Source: Mantis religiosa (lineage: Eukaryota > Arthropoda > Insecta > Mantodea > Mantidae). From it: a stretch of 64,000 nucleotides of DNA. Location: contig CM060958.1 of assembly GCA_030765055.1 (NCBI GenBank), positions 2,601,063 to 2,665,062 of the forward strand. The letters are read 5' to 3'. Made by a program: the position numbers and the translations under genes. Below the pieces are notes generated by a model. The model was given only the letters and a program-made list of their open reading frames with translations. It did not search any database and was not told the origin of the DNA. Positions 33,544 through 45,051 of this stretch are shown here, in pieces (the first letter of the stretch is position 1; each line of letters opens with the position of its first letter).

Positions 33544-35046
33544 ATGGAATCGGCATTGGAAAAGCGTTTGGAAAAGATGAGCGAATTAACAGCGAAGATG
33601 GAAGCGGCAAATAACAGCCTGGCCGCGAAGCTGGAGACTACAAATAACAACCTGGCCGCGGAACTGAAACAAATGAAGACGGCTAATGACATCACCGAGA
33701 AAATGGAAGAAATGAAGACGGCCAACGATATCGCCGAGAAGATGGAAGAAATGAAGGCGGAACTAACAGCAAAGACGGAAGCCACAAACAGCAGCCTGAC
33801 CACGAAGATGGAAGCCACAAACAGCAGCCTGACCGCGAAGATGACCGAATTGACCACGGAGATGAAAGCGGCAAATGAGGCCCTTGCCGTGAAGTTCGAA
33901 GAGCAGCTGACCGGCGTGAGAGATGACGTCACAGAGCTCAGCAAGCGGATGGGTCAAGTGGACGAGCGCGTCGAAGATTTGGCAAGCCGCGTTGACGAGC
34001 TGGAGGGAAAGGCTGACAGCAACGCAAAGTTCCTGAACGCCATGGTGGAGGACGTCGTCGGCAGGAGGTTAAAGGATTTGAAGGTCGACGCACCGGGACG
34101 CGACACAACATCGGCGCGCGTCAAACCTCCGAAATATGACGGCGCGTCAACGTTTGAGGTCTTCCGCCGCCAATTCGACGCAGTGGCCAAGCACAACAAA
34201 TGGTCACCAGAGGAGGAGGCCACACAGTTAATAGCCAGCCTCCAGGGACGGGCCACGGAAGTCCTAAACGCGGTACAGACAACGGTGGCATCCAAGGACA
34301 TCTGGGAGGCCCTGGAGAATCGTTTTGGAAACCACCGCTTACCCGCAGCGTACCGCAGCCAGCTAAAGGCAAGGTCGCAGCAGCCAGGGGAGACGCTGCA
34401 GGAGTTCGCCCTGGCAGTTGAACAACTGGCTAGCAAGGCCCTAGTCGACCTCCCACCAGAGTTCGTATCCCGGGAAGCTGCCTACACAATCGTTGACGGG
34501 GTACGGGACACGGAGATTCGTCAGCGCCTAATGCTCGGCGATTATAAAACAATCCACGAGGCGCTAACGGCAGCATTAAGGATGGAGGCGGCCAAGGTAA
34601 CAGCTATCCCGTCGTCGAGAACGAGGAGTGTGCGCTATGCCGGAGACAGAAGACCAGCCGAGGGACGCCGGCGAACACCTAGTGGCCTGTGTTGGGGGTG
34701 TGGACAGCCCGGGCACCTGCAGAGAGACTGCCCACACCAGGAAGGGCAGCCGGAAGAACGAGTAAGGCCCGGCGTGGAGAAGGGCACGTCGGCGCCATTA
34801 CAACCATCCCCTCGAGTGACACTGCGTGCCGTCAGCCAGCGGATGGATGACAGCCTCATCGCGGACGGCTGGCTAAGAGGAAAGCCGTGCCGTGCCGCGT
34901 GCTGGTGGACACCGGGGCGGCCGTGCCCATCATCAAACCTGACGTGGCGAAGGGTTTGCCGACGAGGAAGCCGAGCCGACCATATCAGCTTGTGTTGGCA
35001 TCCGGCGACACCTTGCCTGTGGAGAAGGAAGCCCTGCTGGAGCTGA
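33544..35046 (+). CDS. Gypsy gag polyprotein
   Basis: The 500-codon frame begins with about 170 residues of Lys/Glu-rich coiled coil in short repeats (KMEATNSSLTAKM type), then a capsid-like region (PPKYDGASTFEVFRRQFDAV, LQGRATEVLNAV, YRSQLKARSQQPGETLQEFA) and a CCHC zinc knuckle (CWGCGQPGHLQRDC). After the knuckle the frame drifts out; protease continues in another frame from 34887, so a -1 or similar shift would be needed. The arrangement is that of Metaviridae gag. Confidence 0.88.
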   Translation: MESALEKRLEKMSELTAKMEAANNSLAAKLETTNNNLAAELKQMKTANDITEKMEEMKTANDIAEKMEEMKAELTAKTEATNSSLTTKMEATNSSLTAKMTELTTEMKAANEALAVKFEEQLTGVRDDVTELSKRMGQVDERVEDLASRVDELEGKADSNAKFLNAMVEDVVGRRLKDLKVDAPGRDTTSARVKPPKYDGASTFEVFRRQFDAVAKHNKWSPEEEATQLIASLQGRATEVLNAVQTTVASKDIWEALENRFGNHRLPAAYRSQLKARSQQPGETLQEFALAVEQLASKALVDLPPEFVSREAAYTIVDGVRDTEIRQRLMLGDYKTIHEALTAALRMEAAKVTAIPSSRTRSVRYAGDRRPAEGRRRTPSGLCWGCGQPGHLQRDCPHQEGQPEERVRPGVEKGTSAPLQPSPRVTLRAVSQRMDDSLIADGWLRGKPCRAACWWTPGRPCPSSNLTWRRVCRRGSRADHISLCWHPATPCLWRRKPCWS

Positions 35047-35228
35047 CCTTGGGACGGAGTGCCGTGCGTCTGTGGGTGTTCGTCGCGAAGGTGGCTGAGG
35101 AGGTGATTCTGGAACTGGAGGCCCTCAGGAGCCACGAGGCGACGGTCGACGTCGGCAGGAAGGTACTGCGGCTCAAGTTATACTCTGTCGAACCGAAGAG
35201 CACCTTGGAATCGGTAGGGTCATCTTGA
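34887..35228 (+). CDS. Gypsy aspartic protease
   Basis: PCRVLVDTGAAVPIIKPDVA has the active-site DTGA; LELTLGRSAVRLWVFVAKVA is the second half of the fold. The frame overlaps gag and stops at 35226-35228. It processes the polyprotein in intact elements. Confidence 0.82.
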   Translation: MPCRVLVDTGAAVPIIKPDVAKGLPTRKPSRPYQLVLASGDTLPVEKEALLELTLGRSAVRLWVFVAKVAEEVILELEALRSHEATVDVGRKVLRLKLYSVEPKSTLESVGSS

Positions 35229-36809
35229 ACGAAGACGTAGTTGTCCCCGTGAGGAGCGAGGTGATGGTGACGGCGCGACCGGAAGGCCAGACAGCAGGTT
35301 GGGTGCAGAGGCTGCAGGAGTACGACTTCACCTCGGAACATCGCATAGGGAAGAGCCACGGTAACACGGACGCTATGTCCCGAAGACCCTGTCCAGAAGA
35401 GTGTGGCCAATGCACAAGAGTGGAGGAGAAGGAGCGTGCCGCAGCAGTTCGAGTAGTCACGGCAGTGCCTGCGGATGGCTGGGATAGCGCAGGCCTGAGG
35501 AGGGAGCTGCTGACGGACGCAGACTTGGGGCCACTCTTGAGGGAAGTGGAGGCAGGGACGAGACCAACCTGGGCGGACATCGCACCGAGGAGTGCCACTT
35601 ACAAGTCTTACTGGACCCAATGGGACTCGTTGAAGACCAGAGAGGGTGTGCTGTTCCAGGTATGGGAATCACCCGATGGGAAGACGCAGAGAGAACAGTT
35701 GGTACTTCCCCGGAGTAAGGTTCCGGAAGTCTTGGAAGAAGTGCACGCCGGTACTTCAGGAGGACACCTGGGAGTGAACCGGACGATTGACAAACTACGG
35801 CAGCCCTACTACTGGCTGAGGCTCCTAGCAGACGCTGAGAGATGGTGCCGTCAGTGTCACGTATGCGCGGCGAGTCATGGCCCCCAGACTAGGAGCCGGG
35901 ATCGCATGCAACAGTACAACGTCGGAGCGCCATTCGAATGGATCACCGTTGACATTGCTGGACCGTTCCCAATATCCGACCGAGGCAACAAGTACCTGAT
36001 GGTAATCGTGGACTACTTCACTAAGTGGCCGGAGGTGTATGCCATTCCGAACCAAGAGGCAAGGACAATCAGACTGCCTCGTGGAACAAGTGTTTTGCCG
36101 ATTTGGGGTACCATTAGAGCTGCACAGTGACCAAGGCACCAATTTTGAGTCCAACCTGATGAAGGAGGCACTAGAGAGATTGGGGTTAACAAGACCCGCA
36201 CAACACCTCTACATCCCCAGTCGGATGGCATGGTCGAAAGGTACATCAAGACCTTAGAGGAACACTTGAGGAAGGTCGTGGCCAGCCATCAGAGAGACTG
36301 GGACGTCAAGGTGCCACTGTTCTTGCTGGCCTATTGCTCATCAATACACGACACCATGGGGATCACGCCAGCCAGCTTAATGTTCGGCCGAGAGTTACGC
36401 CTCCCCTGTGACCTGGCTTTTGGAAGCCCTCCGGGGGTGAAACAGCCAGCGACCGAGTATGTGGAGAACCTGGTGGACCACCTCCACGACATGCACGAGA
36501 TGGCTCGCCAGAACATCGAAGGCGAGCTACCGCATGAAAACCCGATACGACAGGCAAGCCAACAGCCAAGGGTTCCAGCAAGGTGACCTGGTCTGGTTGT
36601 ACCGTCCTACCCGGACCAAGGGACGCTGCCCGAAGCTTCAGCAGCCATGGCGAGGACCGTACCGTGCGGTGAAGAGGATTAACGACGTGGTCTACTGCAT
36701 CCAGAAGGTGCCCCGAGGAAAGATGTTGGTGGTACACCTGGATCGCCTGGCCCGCTATGATGGCGCTGTTTGGGACGACCAGCCTTGAGGAGGGAGCAAT
36801 GTTACGCAA
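35225..36809 (+). pseudogene. Gypsy pol remnant: RNase H end and integrase, frameshifted
   Basis: Right after the protease end comes EGQTAGWVQRLQEYDFTSEH and HGNTDAMSRRPC, the last part of RNase H; all of RT is missing. Integrase follows: HHCC zinc finger (HAGTSGGHLGVNRTIDKL, CRQCHVC), catalytic Asp (TVDIAGPFP), a frameshift near 36065, second Asp (HSDQGTNFES), a frameshift near 36200, Glu (VERYIKTLEEH), another near 36530, then a GPY/F-type C-terminus (QPWRGPYRAVKRI). All three catalytic residues remain but lie in different frames. Confidence 0.9.
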
Positions 36810-37191
36810 GCGGCGAACTCGTGATGCCGATCAATAAATGCAGGCCGGTGGAGGGAAGGGAGACAGGAGGGGTGGCTGGGTCTTCGTTTACCCCTCCTCC
36901 TTCCGCTCGAAGGAGCACAAAGCTTCGAGAATGTTTTCCCCCTCCATAAAAGGAAGTCTCGGGAAACTTCGGGCCAATCAATACCAGCGAGGCGACGGGC
37001 AGTTGAGTTGAGTGTTTTGTGGCGTGCAGTGCGTAAGGAACGCCCAGTGTACGTGGAAAGACGAACTGGCTTAGTTGTAATTGTGTACATTATGAAATTT
37101 TAATTGTGACATTGGAATAAGGTGGAAATAAAGAACATTTTGAGTGGTGTAATTGAACTTTTTTTTATTTCACAAACCCACCAAAGTCACA
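36800..37191 (+). repeat. Gypsy right LTR
   Basis: 392 bp, same ends as the left LTR. Differences include GTGTTTTGTGGCG for GATGAGTTGTGGC in the 5' leader part and CACAAACCCACCAAAG for CACGAACCCACCAG near the end. Confidence 0.9.
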
Positions 37192-37426
37192 ATATAGCAA
37201 GTCAGAATTTAAACAGTTGACTATCACTTTAGTCTGCAATGACAATGATCAGGTGAAAGGACCACAAAAGACTATGGACAACATCACATTGGCAGTTACT
37301 CAGAAAAGGTTTTCCTGTGAACTTTTCAAAGAACAAACATAAGGCTAACAATGGCCACCTCTGTAGTATAGGTGGTAGATCTATGGACCCTTAGCTCACC
37401 CATTTCATTCACCATCTGATACAAAC

Positions 37427-37444
37427 ACACACACACACACACAC
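37427..37444. repeat. Short (AC)n
   Basis: Nine AC dinucleotides; ordinary microsatellite. Confidence 0.9.
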
Positions 37445-37499
37445 AAAAGAAAGAAGGGATGTAATAATATTTAGGGATGGGTCCTTGATACCTTGAAAC

Positions 37500-37901
37500 T
37501 GTCACCAATCGCATTGTTGTGTTGGAGCCACCACAAAGCCGGAGCTGGACGTGTGGGCAGGAAAGAAAGGGACAGAAGGAAGTTCTGGAATTTTCCACTT
37601 TTGTGATGCTATCACAATTGTTTTCGAATAGTCTGCAGCTTTCTAGAAACAATGGCTGGAGGTATAAAAAGCCCCACAAGGTGTTAAGAGTGGCAGTTGT
37701 GTGATGGTTATTGCAACAGTGGACAGTCATTTCTTTTGTTTACCTGCGGCGGAGCAGTGAGTCGACCTTGAAGACAATTGACTGTCAATGTCATATCTTT
37801 TTGCTGGTGCAAGGGTTGTACAAAATTCGGCTTATTGAAATAAAGAGTGTTTTAAAGTTCTACAAACCAGACTTTTGATTCTACCAACCCACAAAGTCAC
37901 A
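37500..37901 (+). mobile_element. Solo LTR (Lt3)
   Basis: It starts TGTCACCAATCGC and ends CAAAGTCACA, contains GAAATAAAGAGTGTTTT, and is 402 bp. Flanks AAAC and ATAC are an imperfect duplication. Related at its ends to Lt1 and Lt2 but divergent inside. Confidence 0.7.
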
Positions 37902-38058
37902 ATACTCATGATACTTGCACAGTATCGACATTGAATGATACTTCAGAAAATTTGCTCGGTACTTTTTCAATACTTTGGTGGTGCTTCTGCAATTTTTATT
38001 TTATTTTAAAATCACAAAATATTACTGTCGCAAGTAGAACATAACAAAGTCCGAGAAA

Positions 38059-38397
38059 TTGTCAGGAATGTGGTATCTGTACAGTAACATTATACAAGAA
38101 AATAATTGTGTCAACTGTCAGTTAACATTTATCATAACAACACTGTTTTCAACACTTCCAAGAAAGGAATTGTCAGTTAACAGTTCACTACATATCTCAG
38201 CTCCTCTTTCTAGTGTACTGCATTACTGCAAAACAAATTCAACATTTACACAACTAAAACAATATTTGTGTATTCCACGTACAACAGTTTTCTCTGAAAG
38301 ACTATTTAGTACAGCAGGACTCATATGTGACAGAAAAAGAAGTAGACTTGACCCCGAAACAGTGAAAATGCTAGTATTTTTGTACAAAAACTTATAA
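38059..38397 (+). pseudogene. hAT transposase C-terminal fragment
   Basis: LKQYLCIPRTTVFSERLFST, AGLICDRKRSRLDPETVKML and VFLYKNL-stop form the hATC dimerisation domain that ends hAT transposases. The N-terminal BED finger and catalytic core are absent. It lies in a TUBGCP6 intron on the opposite strand. Confidence 0.85.
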
Positions 38398-39637
38398 AAG
38401 TGGTCTGTTTTGTTTTTAAATGTCTAATGTAGAGTTTAAAAATAAGAACACTGATAGTTTTAAGTTTTGTCTCATTAAATATGTACACCTATTTAATTTT
38501 ATTGGCGGTACACAGCCCTTCTGGTTTGTCCTATATACAGCGTCCCACACTGACAGAAGCGATATGCCCCTGGCACTTTCAAGTCCAGTTTGTCTTTCAC
38601 CAGTCTCAACAGGTATCTTAAAAATGGAAATCAACCAGCTCAAGAAGCACAAATTTAGATAGATTAAATATCCAATTAAGTAGTCAAGTTTTCTACAAGG
38701 TCCACCTACACCAAACAAACTGAATCGTTGTATGTTTTCTACCAGGTCCATGCCAGCTCCCTAGGTGGTTTTATAGGGTTTTACAAAACTTTATTCATTC
38801 ATCATACTGATGTTGGGAGAGATGTACACTCCCAAAATGTCAAATCAATACACCTGGCTTGAAGCTCGAGAGCATCTAGAATATATTAGTCACCAGGACT
38901 AAGATCTTATTTTAAATATTCATGCACAGCAGCATAAAACACATTACTGACTTGCAATGCTTTCTCTACCTCAGACAGAGAAAGCAGAGGAAATGTAAGT
39001 TCCTTCAAAGATAATTTTGAGAAATGGAAGTCAACTAGAACAAAGTGGTGAATTCTGGTCTTATCAACCTCAGCTAGTGATGATCCATGTTACAGCAACA
39101 GACAACTAGACATGAAATTGGCTTAAGAAACAATGTCACCAATGAGCTACCTCAAATACGAAGATGTTGCCCACATCCCAGTGTTGCTTGGTTTCTGGGG
39201 GATTTGTACAGTTGCAGACAGGTCAAAACTGCACCCAGCAGTGATTGTAAGGAACTGACAGCTGTGATGATTCCTCTACAAGGTTATATGTAGCGATGGA
39301 TGGTCTTATGAACATTTCTGCACCATCTTCTTGTGCAGCTCACAGGCAGCAACAACTGGAATACAATCCTCCATTTTCAACAATTACTACAAACCTACTG
39401 TGAGACATCGGGAAGTTCCACTTCATTACTGTTACTGACTTTATAGATGTGCCGTGTATAAAAACTATTTTTATAACATTTCATTTTTCTACTTCACTTT
39501 AATGGAGATAAATATTAAATAGCTATCAATTATCATAGACTGACCTAATAACATTTTATATTTTATTAGAGGTACAAAGGGGATAGTGATAGTCAAATGT
39601 TTAACAACTGAACGTTCTAGAACTGTAATATACTCAC
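38398..39637. other. TUBGCP6 intron, nothing recognised
   Basis: 1.2 kb of moderate AT content without repeats I can identify; perhaps the rest of the hAT 3' end at the left margin. Confidence 0.5.
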
Positions 39638-40021
39638 ATCATTGTACTTGTCAAGGCTCATCTCTGTGAGGATGATATTGAGGGGCCAAGCCACCTGGTA
39701 CTGCAGCGTGATGCTGTCCAACAGCTGTGGTGATGACTGGGAGTAACCAGCAGGAATGTACTTGACACCAAAGCTAAACCTTTCAGCCCTGGGATCTGAG
39801 CTGAGAGTCAGCGACCTGGCCAGGATGGAGTTGAGTGCTACACAGTCCAGTAACTCTGCAGCACTGCGTACCATAGCCATGCGACTGAACAGCACACATG
39901 TCATACTACGGCTGAACTCTCCATCCATAAGGAAGAAGTAACTACGTAACGTACTCAGGTGAGCTACCAACTCCAGTTCCAGCAGGAAGTACTTGATCAA
40001 TGCACTGTTCACCAGTTTTAC
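39638..40021 (-). CDS. TUBGCP6: TUBGCP6 exon e (C-terminal GRIP domain, first part)
   Basis: The 128-codon exon is phase 0 on both sides (TTTGCAG acceptor, GAT|GTGAGT donor). It reads VKLVNSALIKYFLLELELVA, then YFFLMDGEFSRSM and QVAWPLNIILTE. These are hallmark blocks of the gamma-tubulin-binding GRIP2 domain (FLxLDGEF, YxVxWPLxxVxT). Confidence 0.9.
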
Positions 40022-40304
40022 CTGCAAACATAATACAAAGTTCTTATCTCAATCTTAAAATTAAAATGTAAGCGACAGTGTGAAGAAAAAAACTGACTAC
40101 AAATGTTTTATTAATGGAATAAGGAATATGATAGTGTGGAAGCTCAGTTACTGACAGTGGTGACAGTGTAGACAATGTTTTACCTTGGTTATCCAGTGAG
40201 AATGAAACTTGGGAAGTTTTAGAATCAAGGAGTCAGTTAAGTTAGGTTTGGGAAACAGAGCAAGGAGAAATTACAATCCAACATAAAACTTAACTGTATA
40301 GAAG
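40022..40304. other. TUBGCP6 intron, nothing recognised
   Basis: No coding or repeat signal seen. Confidence 0.5.
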
Positions 40305-40507
40305 TATGGAAATTAATTGTACTTTTACACCAGCTGTGTTTAAGACGAAATATAGAAACGCAGTATCACACTGAAAACTTCAATGCCATGGCTGGGATTT
40401 GAACCACAGAATTCCCAGTCTCCACCCAGTTGCTCTTAACCATTGAGCTACCATGGCGAACATGCCAGCACAACTTTAAATTCTCCAACTCACTCATGTT
40501 TTTCCCG
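40305..40507 (-). mobile_element. Foldback SINE arm leading into a tandem array
   Basis: GGAAATTAATTGTAC, AAAACTTCAATGCCATGGC and a minus-strand tRNA-like head (TTAACCATTGAGCTACCATGG) match the foldback SINE; the spacer that follows has been amplified. Confidence 0.75.
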
Positions 40508-41790
40508 GTAAACCACTAGGAGTTCTCATAAACACATGAGACAGCTAACTTAATGGTGACTTACTATGCTGTAAGTACTTTAAGGCCCGGACTTCATTCT
40601 AAACCACTAGGAGTTCTCATAAACATATGAGACAACTACCTTAATGATGACTTACTATGCTGTAATACTTTAAGGTCTGGGCTTTATAGTAAACCACTAG
40701 GAGTTCTCATAAACACATGAGAAAACTACCTTAATGACAACTTACTATGCTGTAAGTAATTTAAGATCCGGGCTTTATCGTAAACCACTAGGAGTTCTCA
40801 TAAACACATAAGACAACTGCCTTAATGACGACTTACTATGCTGTAAGTACTTTAAGGTCCGGGATTTATAGTAAACCACTAGGAGTCCTCATAAACACAT
40901 GAGACAACTACCTTAATGACGACTTACTATGCTGTAAGTACTTTAAGGTCCGGGCTTTATAGTAAACCACTAGGAGTTCTCATAAACACATGAGACAACT
41001 ACCTTAATGACGACTTACTATGCTGTAAGTACTTTAAGGTCCGGGATTTATAGTAAACCACTAGGAGTTCTCATAAACACATGAGACAACTACCTTAATG
41101 GCGACTTACTATGCTGTAAGTACTTTAAGGTCCGGACTTCATAGTAAACCACTAGGAGTTCTCATAAACACATGAGACAACTACCTTAATGACAACTTAC
41201 TATGCTGTAAGTACTTTAAGGCCCGGACTTAATAGTAAACCACTAGGAGTTCTCATAAACATATGAGACAACTACCTTAATGACAACTTACTATGCTGTA
41301 AGTACTTTAAGGCCCGGACTTAATAGTAAACCACTAGGAGTTCTCATAAACACATGAGACAACTACCTTAATGACGACTTACTATGCTGTAAGTACTTTA
41401 AGGTCCGGACTTCATAGTAAACCACTAGGAGTTCTCATAAACACATGAGACAACTACCTTAATGACGACTTACTATGCTGTAAGTACTTTAAGGTCCGGA
41501 CTTCATAGTAAACCACTAGGAGTTCTCATAAACATATGAGACAACTACCTTAATGACGACTTACTATGCTGTAAGTACTTTAAGGTCCGGACTTCATAGT
41601 AAACCACTAGGAGTTCTCATAAACACATGAGACAACTACCTTAATGACGACTTACTATGCTGTAAGTACTTTAAGGCCCGGACTTCATAGTAAACCACTA
41701 GGAGTTCTCATAAACACATGAGACAACTACCTTAATGACGACTTACTGTGCTGTAAGTACTTTAAGGCCCAGACTTCATAGTAAACCACC
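40508..41790. repeat. 91-bp tandem array, 14 units
   Basis: The unit GTAAACCACTAGGAGTTCTC ... GTAAGTACTTTAAGG repeats every 91 bp (for example 41144, 41235). It corresponds to the central spacer of the foldback SINE (GTAGACCACTAGGGGCTCTC at 3282; GTAAGTACTTAAGTCC at 3338). A fifteenth unit is cut after 9 bp by the Gypsy fragment. Confidence 0.92.
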
Positions 41791-42114
41791 AAGCCTTTGT
41801 AGTGCCTCCTTCATTAGGTTGGACTCAAAATTGGTACCCTGGTCACTTTGTAGCTCTAACGGCACCCCAAATCGACAGAACACTTGCTCCACGAGGCAGT
41901 CTGTGAATGTCTTTGCCTCTTGGTTTGGGATGGCATACACCTCCGGCCACTTGGTGAAGTAGTCCATGACCACCATTAGGTACTTGTTGCCTCGGTCGGA
42001 AACTGGGAACGGTCCAGCAATGTCAACGGCGATCCGTTCGAATGGCACTCCGACGTTGTACTGCTGCATGCGACCCCGGCTCCTAGTCTGGGGGCCATGA
42101 CTCGCCGCGCACAC
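41776..42114 (-). pseudogene. Gypsy integrase core fragment
   Basis: MCAASHGPQTRSRGRM, AVDIAGPFPVSDRGNKYL, DYFTKWPEVYAIPNQEA and LELQSDQGTNFESNL carry the first two catalytic Asp in one frame; the Glu is lost at the junction. The zinc-binding part lies at 42438-42166 with a stop between. Confidence 0.88.
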
Positions 42115-42910
42115 ATGACACTGACGGCACCATCTCTCAGCATCTGCTCGGAGTCTCAGCCAGTATTAGTGCTGCCGTAGTTTGTCAATCGTTCGGTTCC
42201 CTCCCAGGTGTCCTCCCGAAGCACCGGCGTGCACTTCCCCCAAGACTTCCAGGACCTTACTCCGGGGAAGTACCAACTGTTCTCTCTGTGTCTTCCCATC
42301 GGGTGACTCCCATACCCAGAACAGCACGCCATCTCTGGTCTTCAACAAGTCCCATTGGGCCCAGTAAGACTTGTAGGTGGCGCTCCTCGGTGCGATGTCC
42401 TCCCAGGTTGGTCTCGTCCCTACCTCCAATTTCCTCAAGAGTGGCCCAAGTCAGTGTCCGCCAGCTGCTCCCTCCTCAGGGCTGCGCTATCCCAACCGTC
42501 CGCAGGCACTGCCGTGATCACTCTGACAGCTGCAACACTCTTTCACTGCTTCCACTCTTGTGCATTGGCCGCACTCTCCCAGGTAGCATCTTCGGGACAT
42601 GGCATCTTCGTTGCCGTGGCTCTTCCCTCTACGATGTTCAGAGGTGAAGTCATACTCCTGCAGCCTCTGGACCCTACGTGCTGTCTGGCCTTCCAGGTTC
42701 CTAAAGCTAAGTAGCCAGGTGAGGACGGCTCCCTTTTTATAGATTACTCACTATCCAGAATGTTCTCAATCAAGACGGCGCTAGGAGAAAGACGAACTCT
42801 CGAGAAATCTGTCTCCTTCCCCCCACCATTTCGGCGAGCTTTTATCTCCGCACTGCACTGCCTGTCTCTTTGAACTCGTTGCCCGCGCCGCCTGAAATCA
42901 ACAATGAGCT
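41790..42910 (-). mobile_element. Second Gypsy fragment: LTR part joined to integrase
   Basis: On minus: an LTR-like segment beginning TGTTGCGAGCTC (42910) with TATAAAAAGGG (near 42735), then directly LEGQTARRVQRLQEYDF (RNase H end), the integrase zinc finger, and the catalytic block TVDIAGPFP-like (VDIAGPFPVSDRGNKYL) to QSDQGTNFES, stopping at the array. Gag, protease and RT are absent. Confidence 0.82.
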
Positions 42911-43235
42911 CGCAACAATATTCTATCTCCTAATAGAAACAGACTTACTTTTAAAAATGCAGAGGTGATTAATGTCATGAAGCATAACCTTCATGTATTT
43001 TTCTTCTTCTGACGAATAATACTTGTTTGTAATTCAATAAATTAGAATAGAGAAAAGAGATATCATTCAATTAGTTGAATAAACCAGCACCTTTTTGTTC
43101 CTTTTTCTTACCTTATTTGAGCACCTTTTTCCTTCCTTTCTTCATTTGAAATTTGCACCTAAAAATCCTAACCCTGATTACTTCACAGCAAATTCTACAC
43201 AACAAGAATATGCAGAACTAAGAGATTTGTCTCAC
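42911..43235. other. TUBGCP6 intron, nothing recognised
   Basis: AT-rich; ends at the TUBGCP6 exon d donor. Confidence 0.5.
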
Positions 43236-45051
43236 CTGCATCTCCAGGGGGATCATGACTGATTTCTGAAGAGTTGCTGTTACTGTTGATGTATCAAAGG
43301 TACTGATGTTGAAGGCTGCAGAAGGAAGTTGATCAGGTAATGCTGTGCCTCCTACACTTATCATTGGGAGGTCTCCCAAGCCTGAAGGTAACTCATAATT
43401 TCTGTGGGGCAGTGCAGCCAAAATCTCAACTCCTTGCTTCTCCGTTGTTTTCTCTTCCTCAGTAGCAGGTCGGAGTGGCTCCTCAGTGACAACTGAATGT
43501 TGGGACTCTTCTCTATGCTGCCCTGTTATGTTGGCAAACTTACTTTCTAGTACACGCTGCTTGTTTCCGTCTCTGTCAGACAATGCAGTCAAAATCTCAA
43601 CTCCTTGCTTTTCTGTTGCTTTCTCCCCCTCAGTAGCAGGTGGGGGTGGTTCCACAGTGACAGCTGAATGTTGGGCCTCTTCTCTATGTTGACCTGTTAA
43701 GATGTCAAACTCGCTTTCTAGTACACGCTGCTTATTTCTGTCTCTGTCGGACAATGCAGTCAAAATCTCAACTCCTAGCTTCTCCGCAGTTTTCTCTTCC
43801 TCTGCAGCAGGGGGGGATGGTTCCTCAGTGACAACATAATGTTGGGCCTCTTCTCTATGTTGACCCGTTAAGATGTGAAACTCGCTTTCTAGTACACGCT
43901 GCTTATTTCTGTCTCTGTCGGACAATGCAGTCAAAATCTCAACTCCTGGCTTCTCCGTTGTTTTCTCCGACTCAGTGGCAGGTAGGGGTGGTGCCTCAGT
44001 GACAACGTAATGTTGCGCCTCTTCTCTATGTTGACCCGTTAAGATGTCAAACTCGCTTTCTAGTACACGCTGCTTATTTCTGTCTCTGTCGGACAATGCA
44101 GTCAAAATCTCAACTCCTGGCTTCTCCGTTGTTTTCTCCAACTCAGTGGCAAGTAGGGGTGGTGCCTCAGTGACAACGTAATGTTGCGCCTCTTCTCTAT
44201 GTTGACCCATTAAGATGTCAAACTCGCTTTCTAGTACACGCTGCTTATTTCTGTCTCTGTCGGACAATGCAGTCAAAATCTCAACTCCTGGCTTCTCCGT
44301 TGTTTTCTCCACCTCAGTAGCAGACGGGGCTTCAATAACAACTGAATGATGAGACTGCTCTCTATGGTCCCCCGTTATGATGTCAAACTCGCTCTCTAAA
44401 ACACGCTGCTTGTTTCTTGACCTAGCACTAGCAGCATTCATAAACTGCTGCCTACAGAAATCATTTAACTGGCTTCGCCCAGAGGATTCAGAAAGACTAT
44501 CTGGATTGTATGATGGTGATTTGGGAACATGGGAACTGTCTGGACTTTGTAGTGGCAATTCAGGAATATGGGGACTGCCTGGGCTCTGTAGTGGTGATTC
44601 ATGAGCAAAGAAATTGTCAGGATTTTGTAATGAGAATTCCAGAACATGAAGACTGCCTGGACTCTGTAGTGGCAATTCCGGAACATGTGGACTGCCTGGA
44701 CTCTGTAGTGGTAATTCAGGAACATGGGGACTGTCTGGATTCTGTAGTGGCAATTCAGGAACATGGGGACTGTCAGGACCCTGTAGTGGTATTTCAAGAG
44801 TTGGAGCATCATCATTAAGTGATTCAAAGCAAGTCTCTGTGTTGGTGTTGGTGTTGTTGTTCTCTGTATCATATGGCTCCTGCTCTGCATTATTATTATC
44901 ATCGCCCAACAATGACATGTCATTGTCCAGAGCACACAGCAAATCTACGCGTTTATCATGTAGATGGATCCTCTTCATCTGCCACTCTGTCTGTAATCGT
45001 TGCTGGTCCACCAACTGCGATATGCTGGCATAATGAGCCACCAGCCTCCGT
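43236..45051 (-). CDS. TUBGCP6: TUBGCP6 exon d (GCP6-specific tandem repeats)
   Basis: This 1.8-kb exon (605 codons) starts RRLVAHYASISQLVDQQRL, continuing the coiled coil. Two protein repeat arrays follow. Eight 13-residue copies of the type ELPLQSPGSPHVP (DNA about 44505-44800) precede six copies of about 56-58 residues built on RDRNKQRVLESEFD and QHREEAQH (about 43470-44410). It ends PLEMQ|GTGAGA in phase 0. GCP6 in mammals also carries tandem repeats in this insertion and is phosphorylated there, as I recall by PLK4. The SP dipeptides here may be phosphorylation sites (inference). Confidence 0.85.

Larger units (their letters stand above)
33127..37191 (+). mobile_element. Gypsy LTR retrotransposon with RT and RNase H deleted
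   Basis: LTRs at 33127-33516 and 36800-37191 start TGTTACGCAAGCGG and end AGTCACA, and differ by a small percentage. ATAT flanks both ends. A primer-binding-like TGGCGTCAGGAG follows the left LTR; the purine tract AGGAGGGAGCAA precedes the right LTR. The inside has gag, protease, then only the extreme end of RNase H, and integrase. The 4.07-kb length is short for Gypsy. No envelope gene is seen. Confidence 0.92.

Noticed and set aside
33492..34436. Long minus-strand frames opposite Gypsy gag
   Set aside because: Shadows of the plus-strand gag frame; they have no motifs and the gag frame has a zinc knuckle and capsid blocks.
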